A stretch of DNA of 64,000 bases. It comes from Curvularia sp. ZM96. Taxonomy: Eukaryota; Ascomycota; Dothideomycetes; Pleosporales; Pleosporaceae. The stretch covers positions 7,998,001-8,062,000 of the forward strand of contig JAJGBQ010000001.1 of the NCBI GenBank assembly GCA_022457065.1, read 5' to 3'. Position numbers and translations under genes: made by a program. Shown here piece after piece: positions 20,725 to 31,596 of this stretch. Position 1 is the stretch's first letter. Each line of letters starts with the position of its first letter. Below the pieces are notes generated by a model that was given only the letters and a program-made list of their open reading frames with translations, did no database searches and had not been told where the DNA came from.

Positions 20725-21932
20725 TCCAGGATCGAACAATTTGAGAGCAGTCGTATGGGCGGTCGGGAGCGTAGCTAAGGTGAGAGAGAGAAGTAGCGAG
20801 CAGTTATGTAGTCAAATTGGTAGCAGGGCAGCTTTAGAACTGTGAGCGAGGCCGTGGCGATGTACGATGGCCAAGGCTGAAGATATTATATGCATAGATT
20901 TACCCGAATGACACCTAAATGCGTTAGCGTTATCTTTACATGCAGAAGCGCATGGTCAAACACCGTTATGGCAGGACTGTCCACGATAATGTTATAACTC
21001 TCATCTACTGCTAAACCACGTATGCTCGTTTGTAGCCCTGCCCAATACCACGCTGAACCTTTGACTCTACTCTCAGAGTCTATCAAATTCTTCACATTGA
21101 CTTTCAGGACTCAACCATTTTGTACTAACTCTTTGTAACGGAACTCAGCCTTGCACCAAGACGGATGCTGACAGCCGCACGTGCCGTGGTGGTGGCGCAG
21201 TGCAGGCGCCACCAGTTTGACCTACATATGTCAGATTGTCATAGGTTGTCAAGGACAGTGCATTGATAGTGAAAGTGGATTGTATTGGTTCTTGTGTTCT
21301 CTTCTCTTAGGGACGAGCTAGCGCGTCTCTCAAGAGTAGTATATTACTTTTTACACCCTTAGACCCTGCTAATGTGTGGGTGTAGTAAGTGCGAGACCAC
21401 GGTACTCACTAGAGTGGACGGTGTCCAGACGATCACTTTAGTGGTCACTCAGTACAGAAAACAATATATGCTAAAATGCGTATTATAGTACTTAACAAAA
21501 GAGAACAGCGATTAGTCTAAGCTATTGTGACGTAGATATTCTTCCTCCCTACCACAGTAGTTGTCAACAAGCAAGTCAAGCAAGCTAAAGACCCCAGCGC
21601 ACTGCTACTCCTGTGCAAAAAATAGGAATAGCTCTTCATTTTTTTCCTTTGACGCGCGGCAATGCTCAAACTGCCTGAGGTTTGGTACTAGACTGCGTCC
21701 GCCACCATTGTCATCACCACCAGCAATACATGGTGCTATAGCGCTATGACCTCCCCAGTAGTTCTAGCACCTGTCTTGACTACGTTCTATCAAACTTCTC
21801 GTATTGGAACAACGCTTACGAGACATCCTCCGCACCAGCAGGCTCGAATGGGGATCTCTGCGGTGTTGATCCCGCCTACGCCATGTTCTAAATGTCAATA
21901 GCCACCGTGTACAGACACCAACTATGTACTAT
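20725..21932. other. Intergenic with one cysteine-rich relic
   Basis: No intact gene. 21300-21480 holds short imperfect palindromes around GGTACTCACTAGAGTGG. A CxxC-containing relic at 21561-21749 is listed separately. Confidence 0.5.
21561..21749 (+). pseudogene. Relic resembling the antisense zinc-cluster frames of the Gypsy elements
   Basis: A short frame (TTG-initiated as read, so without a real start) contains HCYSCAKNR followed by RQCSNCLRFG. The spacing is C-x2-C-x6-S-x9-C-x2-C-x6-L, that is, the layout of the zinc-cluster frames at 39379-39846 and 58458-58970 with the third and sixth cysteines lost. No coiled-coil tail follows. It may be the remains of another Gypsy insertion; no LTR was recognised beside it. 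Confidence 0.35.
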
Positions 21933-23415
21933 TCACAAAATCCACCCAAGCTTCTTTCCAATCCACCCAAGGCTTCCAAGAGCCGCAGTGACCCCCGAAA
22001 ACACGATCAGGTATCCAAATCCACTGCCATACGCATATCCAACATGATATCTCCAAGTATCGGAACTTACCAAGAGCCCGCCCAAAGGACCAGATATGAG
22101 AGAACTGGCGCCTTTTCCAGCCGTGAACAAGGCAATCAGCATGCCTGTCTCCACAGGATAGACACGACGCACCGGGTAGCTACAGCCAGCCCAAGTGGCA
22201 GGGAAGCCGCCAGCAAAAAAGCCGTACGCGATGGCGAAGATGTACATGACCGGCTGGTAAACTGAGAAGCCCCAGAGGACGAAAACTGTAAGCACAGTAC
22301 CGGTGGTACAGATGATCAACGTAAAAGCAACATGGTGGCGGTCGCAGAGCCAGCCAATCGTCATGGCACCGAATACGATGGCTGCATTGCATAGAGACAC
22401 TGCGACTGTGCCTGTGATCGGAGGCCACCCACAGGCCGCTGCAAAAGCTACAAAATGATGGGTCAGTAACGAGCCCTGAGCGCAACGTGAGGCATCACTT
22501 ACAGGGTAAGTAGTAGCTAGGCATGAAGTAACCGAGACTCTGTAGCATGTTGCCGCCCTGCAGGATCCAGAACGCCTTAGTCTTGAGGAACCTTAAATCG
22601 GTCTTCTTGGACACAACGCCGGTGTTTTGAACGACCGGATAATCTTTGAGAAAGACCAACGCTGGAGATACTAAAAGAAGACAGGAGATTGCCCAAGTGC
22701 GCAGTGCAGTCTGGTATCCCCAATGATTGAGTATCCATTCCATCGCAAATGGAATTACTATGCCTCCAGCGCCATCGCCAGCAGTAAGCCCACCATATGC
22801 TAGCCCTCGCCTATTGACAAACCATTCATCGATATAGTTGAAGACTGGGAAGTATAGCATGGCGCCTCCGAGCCCATAAAGCATGCCTTGCATCATAAGT
22901 AGTTGCGACACTGTGACCGCAAATGATGCTCCAACCAAGCTTGCCAACATGATGACGAAACCACCGATGCCGATCGTCTTGCGGTATGTGTGATAGCGAT
23001 GGACGATCACATAAAGTAACGGGGCTGTAAGATACATGATTCCCTGAACACGAAAGGTCAGCCTGTTCATGGCAAGACAGCGCAGACAATGCGACAAACC
23101 GTTGCAGTGGTACCTATAGCAGCGATGCCTGAATGGGAACTAGCAAAGTTCTCTTGACGCATATAGTACTCTTGGAAGACGCCAAAGCTGTATGGAAAGC
23201 CTGTCGAGGATGTCAGACCTGGTCTTGGAGCTGGCAGACCTATACTCACCCCATACAATTGCTCCTAGCACGAAACTGGATGTGAGAACCAACCATGCGT
23301 CTCGGCCGCCGTCTATCGGAGGGTTGGTCTGCACAACTGTGTCAGAGGTGAAATCCCACTGGCCGCCAGTACAGTGCAATTCTTGAAGGTTGTCTGAAGC
23401 ACTTAGCTCGCCCAT
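21933..23415 (-). CDS. MFS transporter, monocarboxylate-transporter-like
   Basis: Four exons on the minus strand: 23415-23250, 23200-23100, 23043-22503 and 22447-21933, joined by three introns of 49-56 nt. The spliced frame is 1,323 nt, 440 residues. About twelve hydrophobic segments are visible. The N-terminal helix region reads FPYSFGVFQEYYM across a splice, like the GVFQ start of fungal monocarboxylate permeases. The central RRGLAYGG and the FGAMTIGWLCDRH loop match the MCT (SLC16-like) branch of MFS. It should import a small carboxylate or a related secondary metabolite across the plasma membrane. It diverges from the Zn2Cys6 regulator at 23842 with 426 bp between the two ATGs, suggesting shared control. 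No damage seen. Confidence 0.85.
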
Positions 23416-23750
23416 GATCCAGAAAACGTTGAACGGCCGATAAATTCCAGGCCTCGATCTTAGGCGGTGCGTTTAAGAGGGCAGTCGAATGTCAGATTAA
23501 AGACTAGAAGAACTCTCCTCGTATGTCAATTTATCAAAGTGAAGTTCAAACCCCCTCATATACTACTGTTGGCTGACTGGGCTTTCGGCATGAATTCAAA
23601 AGGCCGAATTAGCCATGTCCTCGTCGAGAGGTTGCTTCAATCCGAGTGGAGACCGGTGAAGACAATCAGTGCATCGGAATTCACGTCCAGGCTATCTACA
23701 CTCTGAGATGGACGGCTTAATCCTAATAATGCCGTGCTGCTGGGGATCCG

Positions 23751-23765
23751 TGTCACCGAGTGACA
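23751..23765. promoter_or_regulatory. Palindrome in the shared promoter of transporter and regulator
   Basis: TGTCACCGAGTGACA is a perfect 6-3-6 inverted repeat, 77 bp upstream of the regulator ATG and 336 bp upstream of the transporter ATG. It is a candidate operator; a role is inferred from position only. Confidence 0.3.
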
Positions 23766-23841
23766 GGCAGCCGGCGCTTATACTGATCGCCGAGCTTATG
23801 TAATCGGATTAGCACCAACGCGGCGCCGCGTTCTATTCACC

Positions 23842-26208
23842 ATGCCGTGCAAAACCGCCCTTGCCATTCGACACGTCCACGCAGCACTGTCGCAATATAT
23901 GTCGGCCATAACGGACCGCGTCTTGAACGCCTCTGTCGCGAAGCCCAAGACCACGGCGATTGCGTGCCGCAAGTGCCACTCCCGTAAGGTCAAGTGCTCG
24001 GGTGGCCAGCCGTGTTCGAACTGCAGCCGAGACAGTGGTGAAGCCCAGTGCTCATATCCTAATCGGGTTAGGCATGTAAAAGTGAGGCAAAGGCACGTTC
24101 TCCCAACCCTTTGCGTTTCCTGTGGCATAGGACTGACGTATAGAAAGCTACGTCGATGAATTACACGCAGAGATCGCTCGGCTGAAACATGGTCGTACTG
24201 TTGCCGCCGAGACAAACAATTTAGAAATGTACGGAAGAGTGTCCAACAACGCAATGGTGGACTGTGTGCCAGCAAATTCAGCCCGAAATCCCCCTTTCAA
24301 CTCCGCCACCGGCGTCCAATTGGACACTGTTGAAGACACGAGGGGAATGCCTACGCCTCAGCTCGCCAACGAGTGTCCAAGTCGAGCCACCGCTGTTGGG
24401 GAAGCTGCACGAAACCCGCTTCTTGAAGATCGCCCTTGGTTCATCTCGTTGACCCCGGAGATGCCAGTCTTAGTGGGAGAAGCTACAGACGCTGCTTTTG
24501 CAACTAGATTCCGCCAGGCTTTGTCAGGCAAGACACAGAGCCATTTTCCGCGCATTCAGTACACGCCTAATTCCATCTCCGCCTTTGCTACTCTGGTCGA
24601 CTTCCCTGGGCCCACCCCAGCAAGGGCCCGCGTGCTACTCAAGGTCGCCCTGAATACCATTCTCCGTCGTTATCACCTAGTGAGGAAAAGCACTGTTTTG
24701 GCTGTGCTTGACCAATTCATCCAGACACCAGCTCAGTGCGATCTAATCTCTATCAGCAAGCTTTTTGCAATATTCGCGTTAGGTGAAGCATACTCGGCAA
24801 GAGCTGCATTCCCAGGCGGAAAGTTCCCTGGTATCGACTACTACAATCATGCAACTAATATTCTCCGTGTACTTAGCGAACAACCGAGGATTGAGTGTGT
24901 TGAAGTACTGGCTATGCTTGTGAGTGTTTCTCTCGAAATGTTTTCTTCATTAGAGTCTTAACAGCCTGAAGTCCCTCTACTCCATCGCTATGAACAGACG
25001 CCACGCAGCATACTGCATGGCGGGGTGTGCCATGCGCTTCGCCATACTGATGGGTCTTCATCAAAATGTTCCGCATGCACAGCTACCGGATCGAGAGCAC
25101 GTAGAACATCGGGTGAGACTGTGGTGGTCCGTCTACAACCTTGACAGGTCATGGGCAACAATGCTCGGTCAGCCCGTTTCTATACGAGACGAAGATATCG
25201 AAGTAGCTCTCCCTTCTGCGAAAGCAATACCGGATGCATATGCTGATGACTTTCATCCTGTTGATGGTGCCATCGCAGATCTGCGTATAGCTCGACTTTC
25301 TGCAGAAGTCACGTCTTCGATCTACGGGCGTACTATGCAACAAGATTCTTTCTCACACAGAGTACAGCAAGCGCTTCAAAAGCTAGATAGTTGGTTGAAA
25401 AGCCTGCCTAATAGCCTTCGCGCCAAAGTCGAAGAGGCCTCAAATGATATGGGCATGGTAGACACGATGTTATATCTCTATTACAACCAAGTCAGTCCTG
25501 ATACTCATGCTCTTTACGATCGACTAACCGTGGTAGTGCTTAATCTTGGCTACGAGGCCTGTCCTTCTCCACGTTTTCCGCCTCCGCCAGCCTCACTCGA
25601 CCGAGAACCTAGACGTTAATCCCACACAGCCCAATGATGCTACGCTGGCGCTCGCAGAGGCGTGCGTTGTATATGCTAGGAAGTCTTATCGTGTTTTAAT
25701 CAACGCCTGGATTAACGGCTCCTTTCCAACCTTCGATTATACCCTCACGCAGTACTTGTTCTCCACGTGTATAGTATTGGCGATATCTAGCCTCTCGCAG
25801 GCCCAATGTTCCAACAACGAAAGTGAGGATTTTGAAGCTGCTGTTCAGATTCTCGACCAACTTAGTCAGAATGGAAGTCAAGCGGCGTCGGAGTTTATGA
25901 GGCATGTCCAGGCCACAAGATCATCAATGCAGGCCCACCCGCTTGCGCGTGGCCGGGCAGAGCGCACTCAGACATCCATCAGGCTACAAACAGCTTCGAA
26001 TGCAGTAAACCATCCCGAATTGGAAGGATCAAACATGGATGCAGGGATAGAAAATACAGGACTCCACCTCTCCGAGCCCTCGCTACAGGAGCTTCTTTCG
26101 TTTCCCCATCTGGATCTAGACACCATGGAAACGCCTTTCGGCAATGATGACTTCCAGTCGTTCTTCTGGCCGGATGGAATTAACGAAGTCGGACGAGTTT
26201 CCCTCTAA
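23842..26208 (+). CDS. Zn(II)2Cys6 transcription factor with fungal-specific regulatory domain
   Basis: Four exons, best read as 23842-24086, 24148-24919, 24972-25490 and 25537-26208; the spliced frame is 2,208 nt, 735 residues. The zinc cluster is C-x2-C-x6-C-x5-C-x2-C-x8-C (ACRKCHSRKVKC then PCSNC, about residues 46-75), followed by a linker and a coiled-coil (SYVDELHAEIARLK). The middle carries the fungal-specific domain, with SLYSIAMNRRHAAYCMAG restored by splicing and RLWWSVYNLDR. The acidic, aromatic end (DDFQSFFWPDG) is a likely activation region. Intron 1 fits only as GC-AG (AG|GCAAAG, CTGAC, AAAG); no GT donor has the right phase. Introns 2 and 3 are GTGAGT and GTCAGT, 52 and 46 nt. 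Probably regulates the divergent MFS carrier at 23415. Confidence 0.8.
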
Positions 26209-26535
26209 TGGCTCTTCGGATCATGCAGACGTTTGATCGCACCTGAACATTCGATCGCATCTGAACATAGACAATTGAGCAGTTCTCAGGCATTTAGAGG
26301 AAGAAAACTGGGTGATGTTCGTTTCGTTCAAGTGTTATGCGCGACTGATCTCTTGCTGCTGAGCCATTTCATGCCTTGCCCGATCTACCTTCTCTGTCGA
26401 ATCCTGACAACTTACCTAGCGCTGCATTCGTGAATCATATCGAGTCGTGATTTTGCTCATAGCTACGCCCATGAGTACAACTACAATGTCTCAAGATACT
26501 CTAGCAATTCTCGAGGCTGTTAGAACTTCATTAAG
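26209..26535. other. Intergenic, nothing recognised
   Basis: Convergent 3' regions of the regulator gene and the MFS relic. No gene or repeat seen. Confidence 0.5.
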
Positions 26536-27159
26536 CTACTTACTGATGGTACAAGCCGGGCCTAGCCCGATCGTGTCGATCCACCTCACGGCAACACCAC
26601 TCACGACTGCCGAGAATGTATATTGAATCATATACTTGCTGGCAATCGCGTCTCTTCTCCTGCTAGGCACAACTTCGGCGGAGTACGTGTTGAGACCTGT
26701 CAATGCATCGAAAATTCCGGCAGCCACAATAAACGCTGTAATAATTGAGGGAGCAAGCCGTGAACGCGAGCAAGGATCACATTCTATCCCCCAACCGAAT
26801 GTCAAATACGCTGTTGGGACGAGGATGACGAATGATACGGTGCCATTTCGAAGTCTATCCTCTGGAAGCCGAAGACCGCTCCTCCGTTGGACCCAGTGCT
26901 TCACTGTCCTGTCAGACAAGCGGCCTCAAGCGACAGAGCCCACCAAGAAACCGCAGGCTGGTGCTAGATAGAAGAGACCCGCGATGATGGGCGTATCGAG
27001 CCGAAAACGACTGCTGATGACGTGGCGAGGAATAGCAGAAGTGTGGACTGTGGCCAAGCCAACAAACCACATGCAATGCTCTAGATGTTCTACGGTCAAC
27101 ACGCTCCATGAATCGCCGATCATACGTACTACCGCGAGAATGTTTGAATAGTGTATCAT
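26536..27159 (-). pseudogene. C-terminal half of an MFS transporter, broken
   Basis: Minus strand. The frame contains LFYLAPACGFLVGS and, after a TGA at 26926-26928, GRLSDRTVKHWV: the conserved Gly-Gly-Arg-x-Ser-Asp loop of polyamine/multidrug-type MFS carriers with one Gly codon turned into a stop. Two or three more hydrophobic segments follow (SIITAFIVAAGIFDALTGL, SAVVSGVAVRW). A GTAAGT donor lies near 26550. The N-terminal half is missing. Non-functional remnant. Confidence 0.65.
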
Positions 27160-28191
27160 TTTAGATACTCTTAAAGGGTTGCAACTACCGAGGCGCTCAC
27201 GTACGGAGCGACGATCTTGCTCTACGTCTTTGTGGGGGCATGTTCAATGAACAACATCGACAATGCCAGCCCCAGCAGCAGCGTTCTTGACAGGAGCTAT
27301 ATAATCACTCGCCAGCTCTAGTAGATAACTACAACTGCCGCCACAAGAGGTCCTACTTGATTCAGCACACAATGGCCAGGTGAGGGATTGACGCTCTACC
27401 TAATGGAGATCCGAGGAAGACAACAGCTAGGAAGAACTCAGTTACCGTACCGCGTTGCGTCTATGGGAGAAGATGTCAGAGCTTTTACTAGCTACTTAAG
27501 ATATACAATCAGCAATGGTTACTTGCGGTGGAAAAGCTCTCGGCGGAGATGTTCGACATGCGCTAGCAGCCGTATTTTTCTTTTTTCAGGAACGAGTAAG
27601 GAAACGTACAATTTCCACAAGGCCCCAGATTAGTGCTGGCATGCCTAAACAGGGTCAAAAGAACTCCAGCATTTGCTAGATGTACAATATCCTGGAAGCA
27701 CTCAACCTGTTTCCTCCTTGCTAGTAAAACCCGTATCATTCGTCGGCTTCCCCCCATGCAAATGACTTGAGCCGAATTATAACCCTATATTAATTTCCTA
27801 TAGATTGCTCCCCCCGCCTCATCTATAACCTTCGGAGACTTTACCCACGGCGTCGGAATAATTTGTATTTTACGAAGCAATTCTTTTCTCCGGGTATTAG
27901 ATCATATCGTGTGGATGTGGAGAATAAGTTTCCATCAAGAAAGAAAGATTATGCTCCAACTGCAACCAAGTTGTACCAGGATAAATGTGTATGCCTCTGG
28001 GAGGCGTTTAATTTTCATTGTTGCAATTACTGGATAATTCAGAATTACGTGTCTTCTCCAAATCGCACAAACCTGGTTCTATTATCTCCTCCAGTAATAG
28101 TGCCGAGTTATAAAGGCGTGAGCTGCGCGTGGTGTAGGTGTTAGTGCCCCTACTAGGCATCCCGGTCATCATGGCAAGTAGCCGCGATATG
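27160..28191. other. Intergenic, nothing recognised
   Basis: No gene on either strand. It ends in the promoter of the beta-galactosidase gene. Confidence 0.5.
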
Positions 28192-28199
28192 TATAAATA
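28192..28199 (+). promoter_or_regulatory. TATA box of the GH2 gene
   Basis: TATAAATA lies 90 bp upstream of ATG 28282. Confidence 0.45.
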
Positions 28200-28281
28200 G
28201 AGCATCATCTACATTATGAACATGATGGGATATTAACCACTCGCATGTGTGCATATAGGTAATTCTTGTGCCACTAGCATT

Positions 28282-30864
28282 ATGTTCATGCTTTCACCAC
28301 TTTTTCTTTTCGCAGCGGTCGGATGGGTGCAGGCAGCAGCGAGCCCCGGCCGTGAACGCAGTAGCCTGAATTCGGAGTGGAAGTTTTCGCGCTTTACATC
28401 AAATCCGGACTCGCTATCGTACAATACGCTCAAACCATGGATGTTGCCCCTTGCCAATGACTTTATAGTCAACGGTGCCAAGCATCAAAAGCCTTCGGGA
28501 TTACCTCCTGGCAGGAATGTTCAGTACGTTCAGGCGTCTTTCAATGACGCTAACTGGCAGAGCGTCGATCTTCCTCATGACTGGGCTATCACGGGTCCAT
28601 TCAACGCACCAGGTGTCAGCGGCGGCATGGGCCGGCTGCCTTCAAACGGGGTAGGTTGGTACCGGAGGAAACTTACTGCGACTACAGAGGATGTGGACGG
28701 AAGCAAATCTATCTTCCTTGACTTTGACGGGGCCATGTCTTATGCGGCAGTATGGCTAAACGGAAACCTGCTGGGCGGTTGGCCATATGGATATGCCTCA
28801 TGGCGTGTGGATCTGACGCCATACCTAATAGTTGGAAACAACAATACGCTTGCCGTGCGACTAGATAATGCAGTAGATAATTCGCGCTGGTATCCGGGCG
28901 CGGGCATCTACAGGAACGTGTGGCTTGTTAAGGTGGATAAGACGCACGTAGCGCAGTGGGGCACTACCATCACAACTCCTTCGGTGTCTTCGAGCTCAGC
29001 GACGGTGAACCTAGCCGTACAGATCGAGAACCTGGCCAACGCAGCTCGAAAGGTGGACATAAACACGAAGGTATACGCGATCGATCAGAGTGGTACAGTC
29101 GGGTCGGCCGTCATAGCCTCGTTCGATGCAGCTACCCTAACCGTTGACGCTGGCAAGAGGCAGTCGGTGAACAGATCCGTCAAAATATCCAACCCACGCC
29201 TATGGGGTCCTCCACCGAGCCAGACACCAAACCTATATGCAGCTGTCACCACTTTGACCACTAGCGGGACCAACGGAACCGTTCTAGATACCTACGAGAC
29301 CCGCTTTGGCATCCGTTCCCTCACTTACGACGCGAACAAAGGCCTGTTGGTTAACGGCCAACATGTACGCGTACAAGGGACATGCAATCACCATGACCAG
29401 GGCTCCATTGGTACTGCCATCAACTTCCGGGCAACTCAACGCCAGCTACAGACGCTGCAGGAGATGGGCTCAAATGCTTTGCGCACGTCGCACAACCCGC
29501 CCGCACCAGAGCTCCTCGACCTTGCTGACAACATGGGTTTCATGGTGCTCGATGAATTCTTCGACTGTTGGTCACAGGGCAAAACGACCAACGATTACCA
29601 CCTCATCTACGCTGACTGGCATGAGCCAGATGTGCGTGCCATCGTAAGGCGTGACCGCAACCACCCATCTGTCATTGCCTGGAGCCTTGGAAATGAGATT
29701 CCAGAGCAGGGGAACAGCCAGGGTGGCGCAGAAGGCCAGGATCTGCAAAATATAGTTAAATCGGAGGATTCTACACGGTACACGACGTCAGCCATGAACT
29801 CGGCTTCAGAGACAGCGGCACTGCCAAGCGTGGTGGACATCGAGGGGTTGAATTACCAGGGTGAGTATGGCGCCTACAGCAGCTTCCACAATAAATTCCC
29901 AAACAAGATGATTTGGGGTTCGGAGACGGCGTCATGCATCAGCACTCGTGGTACATACCTTTTCCCCGTGACCAGCAGCAACAACGCTGGATACAACAAC
30001 AACGGCGGGTCAGACAGCAGCCACAAGTGGGTTAGCGCGTACGAACTTCAGAACCCGGGTTGGGGAGGCAGCCCAGACACGGTATTCAAGTCGCAGGACA
30101 ACTATCCCTTTGTGGCTGGCGAGTTTGTGTGGACTGGTTTTGACTATATCGGCGAGCCAACCCCCTATGGCGGTAACGGTGGTGCGCGCAGCTCCTACTT
30201 TGGCATCGTCGACCTGGCAGGCTTCAAGAAGGACCGGTTCTACATTTATCAAGCTCGGTGGCGGCCCGAATTGCCCATGGCTCACATTTTTCCGCATTGG
30301 ACTTGGCCGGAACGGGTTGGCCAAGTGACGCCTGTGCATGTCTTCAGCTCTGCCGACGAGGTCGAGCTCTTCGTTAACGGCATCTCTGCTGGCCGCCAGA
30401 AACGATCCGGTAAGTCCGTCTATCGCTTCCGCTGGGACAACGTCAAATATAGCGCTGGTGACCTGCGCGCCGTGGCCTACAAGAATGGCAATCAATGGGC
30501 GGTAGATACACGCAGAACCGCCAGCTCGGCGACTAAGTTGAACGTCACGGTGGACCGCACGAGCATAGCCGCCGATGGGAGGGATTTAGCCTATGTCAGC
30601 GTGGCTGTTACAGACTCGAACGGGACGGTGGTGCCCCGCGCCGACAACACCATCACTTTTGGCGTTAGCGGTCCAGGGGTTCTCGTGTCAACCGATAATG
30701 GCGACCCGAACGACATGACGGCTTTCCCAAGTGCGAGCCGTAGGGCATTCTCTGGGCTCGCCTTAGCCATTGTGAGGGCAAAAGTGGGGGCGACAGGGCA
30801 GATTACCATCACCGCCAAGGCGGATGGACTGGCTGGTGGGCAGGTAGTCATTAAAGCGAGGTGA
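28282..30864 (+). CDS. Secreted GH2 beta-galactosidase
   Basis: An intronless 860-residue frame. The ATG at 28282 is chosen: the GTG at 28249 is not a fungal start, and the ATG gives a good signal peptide (MFMLSPLFLFAAVGWVQAA). The order of domains is that of glycoside hydrolase family 2: jelly-roll sugar-binding domain (DLPHDWAITGPF, GVGWYRRKL, NSRWYPGAGIYR), immunoglobulin-like domain, TIM barrel (CNHHDQGS, DRNHPSVIAWSLGNE) and C-terminal Ig-like domains (PVHVFSSADEVELFVNG). The acid/base is Glu472 of SLGNE and the nucleophile Glu548 of WGSE. It should release terminal beta-galactosyl residues from plant or other polysaccharides outside the cell. Codons are GC-rich with no RIP damage. The lack of introns may point to past transfer from bacteria, but many fungal GH2 genes are also intronless. 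Confidence 0.9.
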   Translation: MFMLSPLFLFAAVGWVQAAASPGRERSSLNSEWKFSRFTSNPDSLSYNTLKPWMLPLANDFIVNGAKHQKPSGLPPGRNVQYVQASFNDANWQSVDLPHDWAITGPFNAPGVSGGMGRLPSNGVGWYRRKLTATTEDVDGSKSIFLDFDGAMSYAAVWLNGNLLGGWPYGYASWRVDLTPYLIVGNNNTLAVRLDNAVDNSRWYPGAGIYRNVWLVKVDKTHVAQWGTTITTPSVSSSSATVNLAVQIENLANAARKVDINTKVYAIDQSGTVGSAVIASFDAATLTVDAGKRQSVNRSVKISNPRLWGPPPSQTPNLYAAVTTLTTSGTNGTVLDTYETRFGIRSLTYDANKGLLVNGQHVRVQGTCNHHDQGSIGTAINFRATQRQLQTLQEMGSNALRTSHNPPAPELLDLADNMGFMVLDEFFDCWSQGKTTNDYHLIYADWHEPDVRAIVRRDRNHPSVIAWSLGNEIPEQGNSQGGAEGQDLQNIVKSEDSTRYTTSAMNSASETAALPSVVDIEGLNYQGEYGAYSSFHNKFPNKMIWGSETASCISTRGTYLFPVTSSNNAGYNNNGGSDSSHKWVSAYELQNPGWGGSPDTVFKSQDNYPFVAGEFVWTGFDYIGEPTPYGGNGGARSSYFGIVDLAGFKKDRFYIYQARWRPELPMAHIFPHWTWPERVGQVTPVHVFSSADEVELFVNGISAGRQKRSGKSVYRFRWDNVKYSAGDLRAVAYKNGNQWAVDTRRTASSATKLNVTVDRTSIAADGRDLAYVSVAVTDSNGTVVPRADNTITFGVSGPGVLVSTDNGDPNDMTAFPSASRRAFSGLALAIVRAKVGATGQITITAKADGLAGGQVVIKAR

Positions 30865-31596
30865 GCTTGTTTTTACAAAATCACTAAGCCAGGCCCTGAG
30901 TGTTCGAGTGAATAGCTATCCGCGTGATAGCATGACGTGGCTCCTTGTATATATCATACCTCTTACAGTACTACTCCATCACTTCATCAACCCATCTTCT
31001 CCCCCTTCAAACTTGATGGTGAAGCCAGCTTGTGGTCAGACTTTGTGCGGACATGTTTCCTATTCCTCTACTTGCGGTGTCGATTAGAAGTTTAGGAGGT
31101 AGCTTTGTTGAGGTCGGCCTAGCTTCCAACGACGAGGTTGGAGTTTGAGGCTAGTATTTAAAAAACTCATAACATCTGCGGCAGTACCGTCTTCCACAGG
31201 AGCTAGCGTCAAAAGCGTGTTTGCGAGGTTGAAAGAACGGATGGATGGAAGAGAAATGGAAGCGAAGTACAAATTTCGGTTCAGGCAAACTATCACACGT
31301 CTCTCACTCAATATGACGAACGAAGGGACTATATTTGCTTAAATTTACTCTAGATTATAGCGCTGCGTATAGACTAGTTAAGTCTTTCTGTTTAAAACTT
31401 TGGAGTTCCTTTATTCATGATCTTGATTATTTAGTTGGCGGAATACCCTCTTATTCCTGAGGGTCGTAACAGCTATATATGTGTCACCTAGGTGGCGTTT
31501 GCTGGAGGTGGAGGGGATCACTGGAGCCTATCCACCCACAGGCGTCTACTAAGCCTTCTCATTGTTCTCCGCACGAATAACTATCGATATGCTACT
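30865..31596. other. Intergenic, nothing recognised
   Basis: 3' regions of the GH2 gene and of the converging rhodopsin-domain pseudogene. Short frames at 31084-31342 show no family features. Confidence 0.5.
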
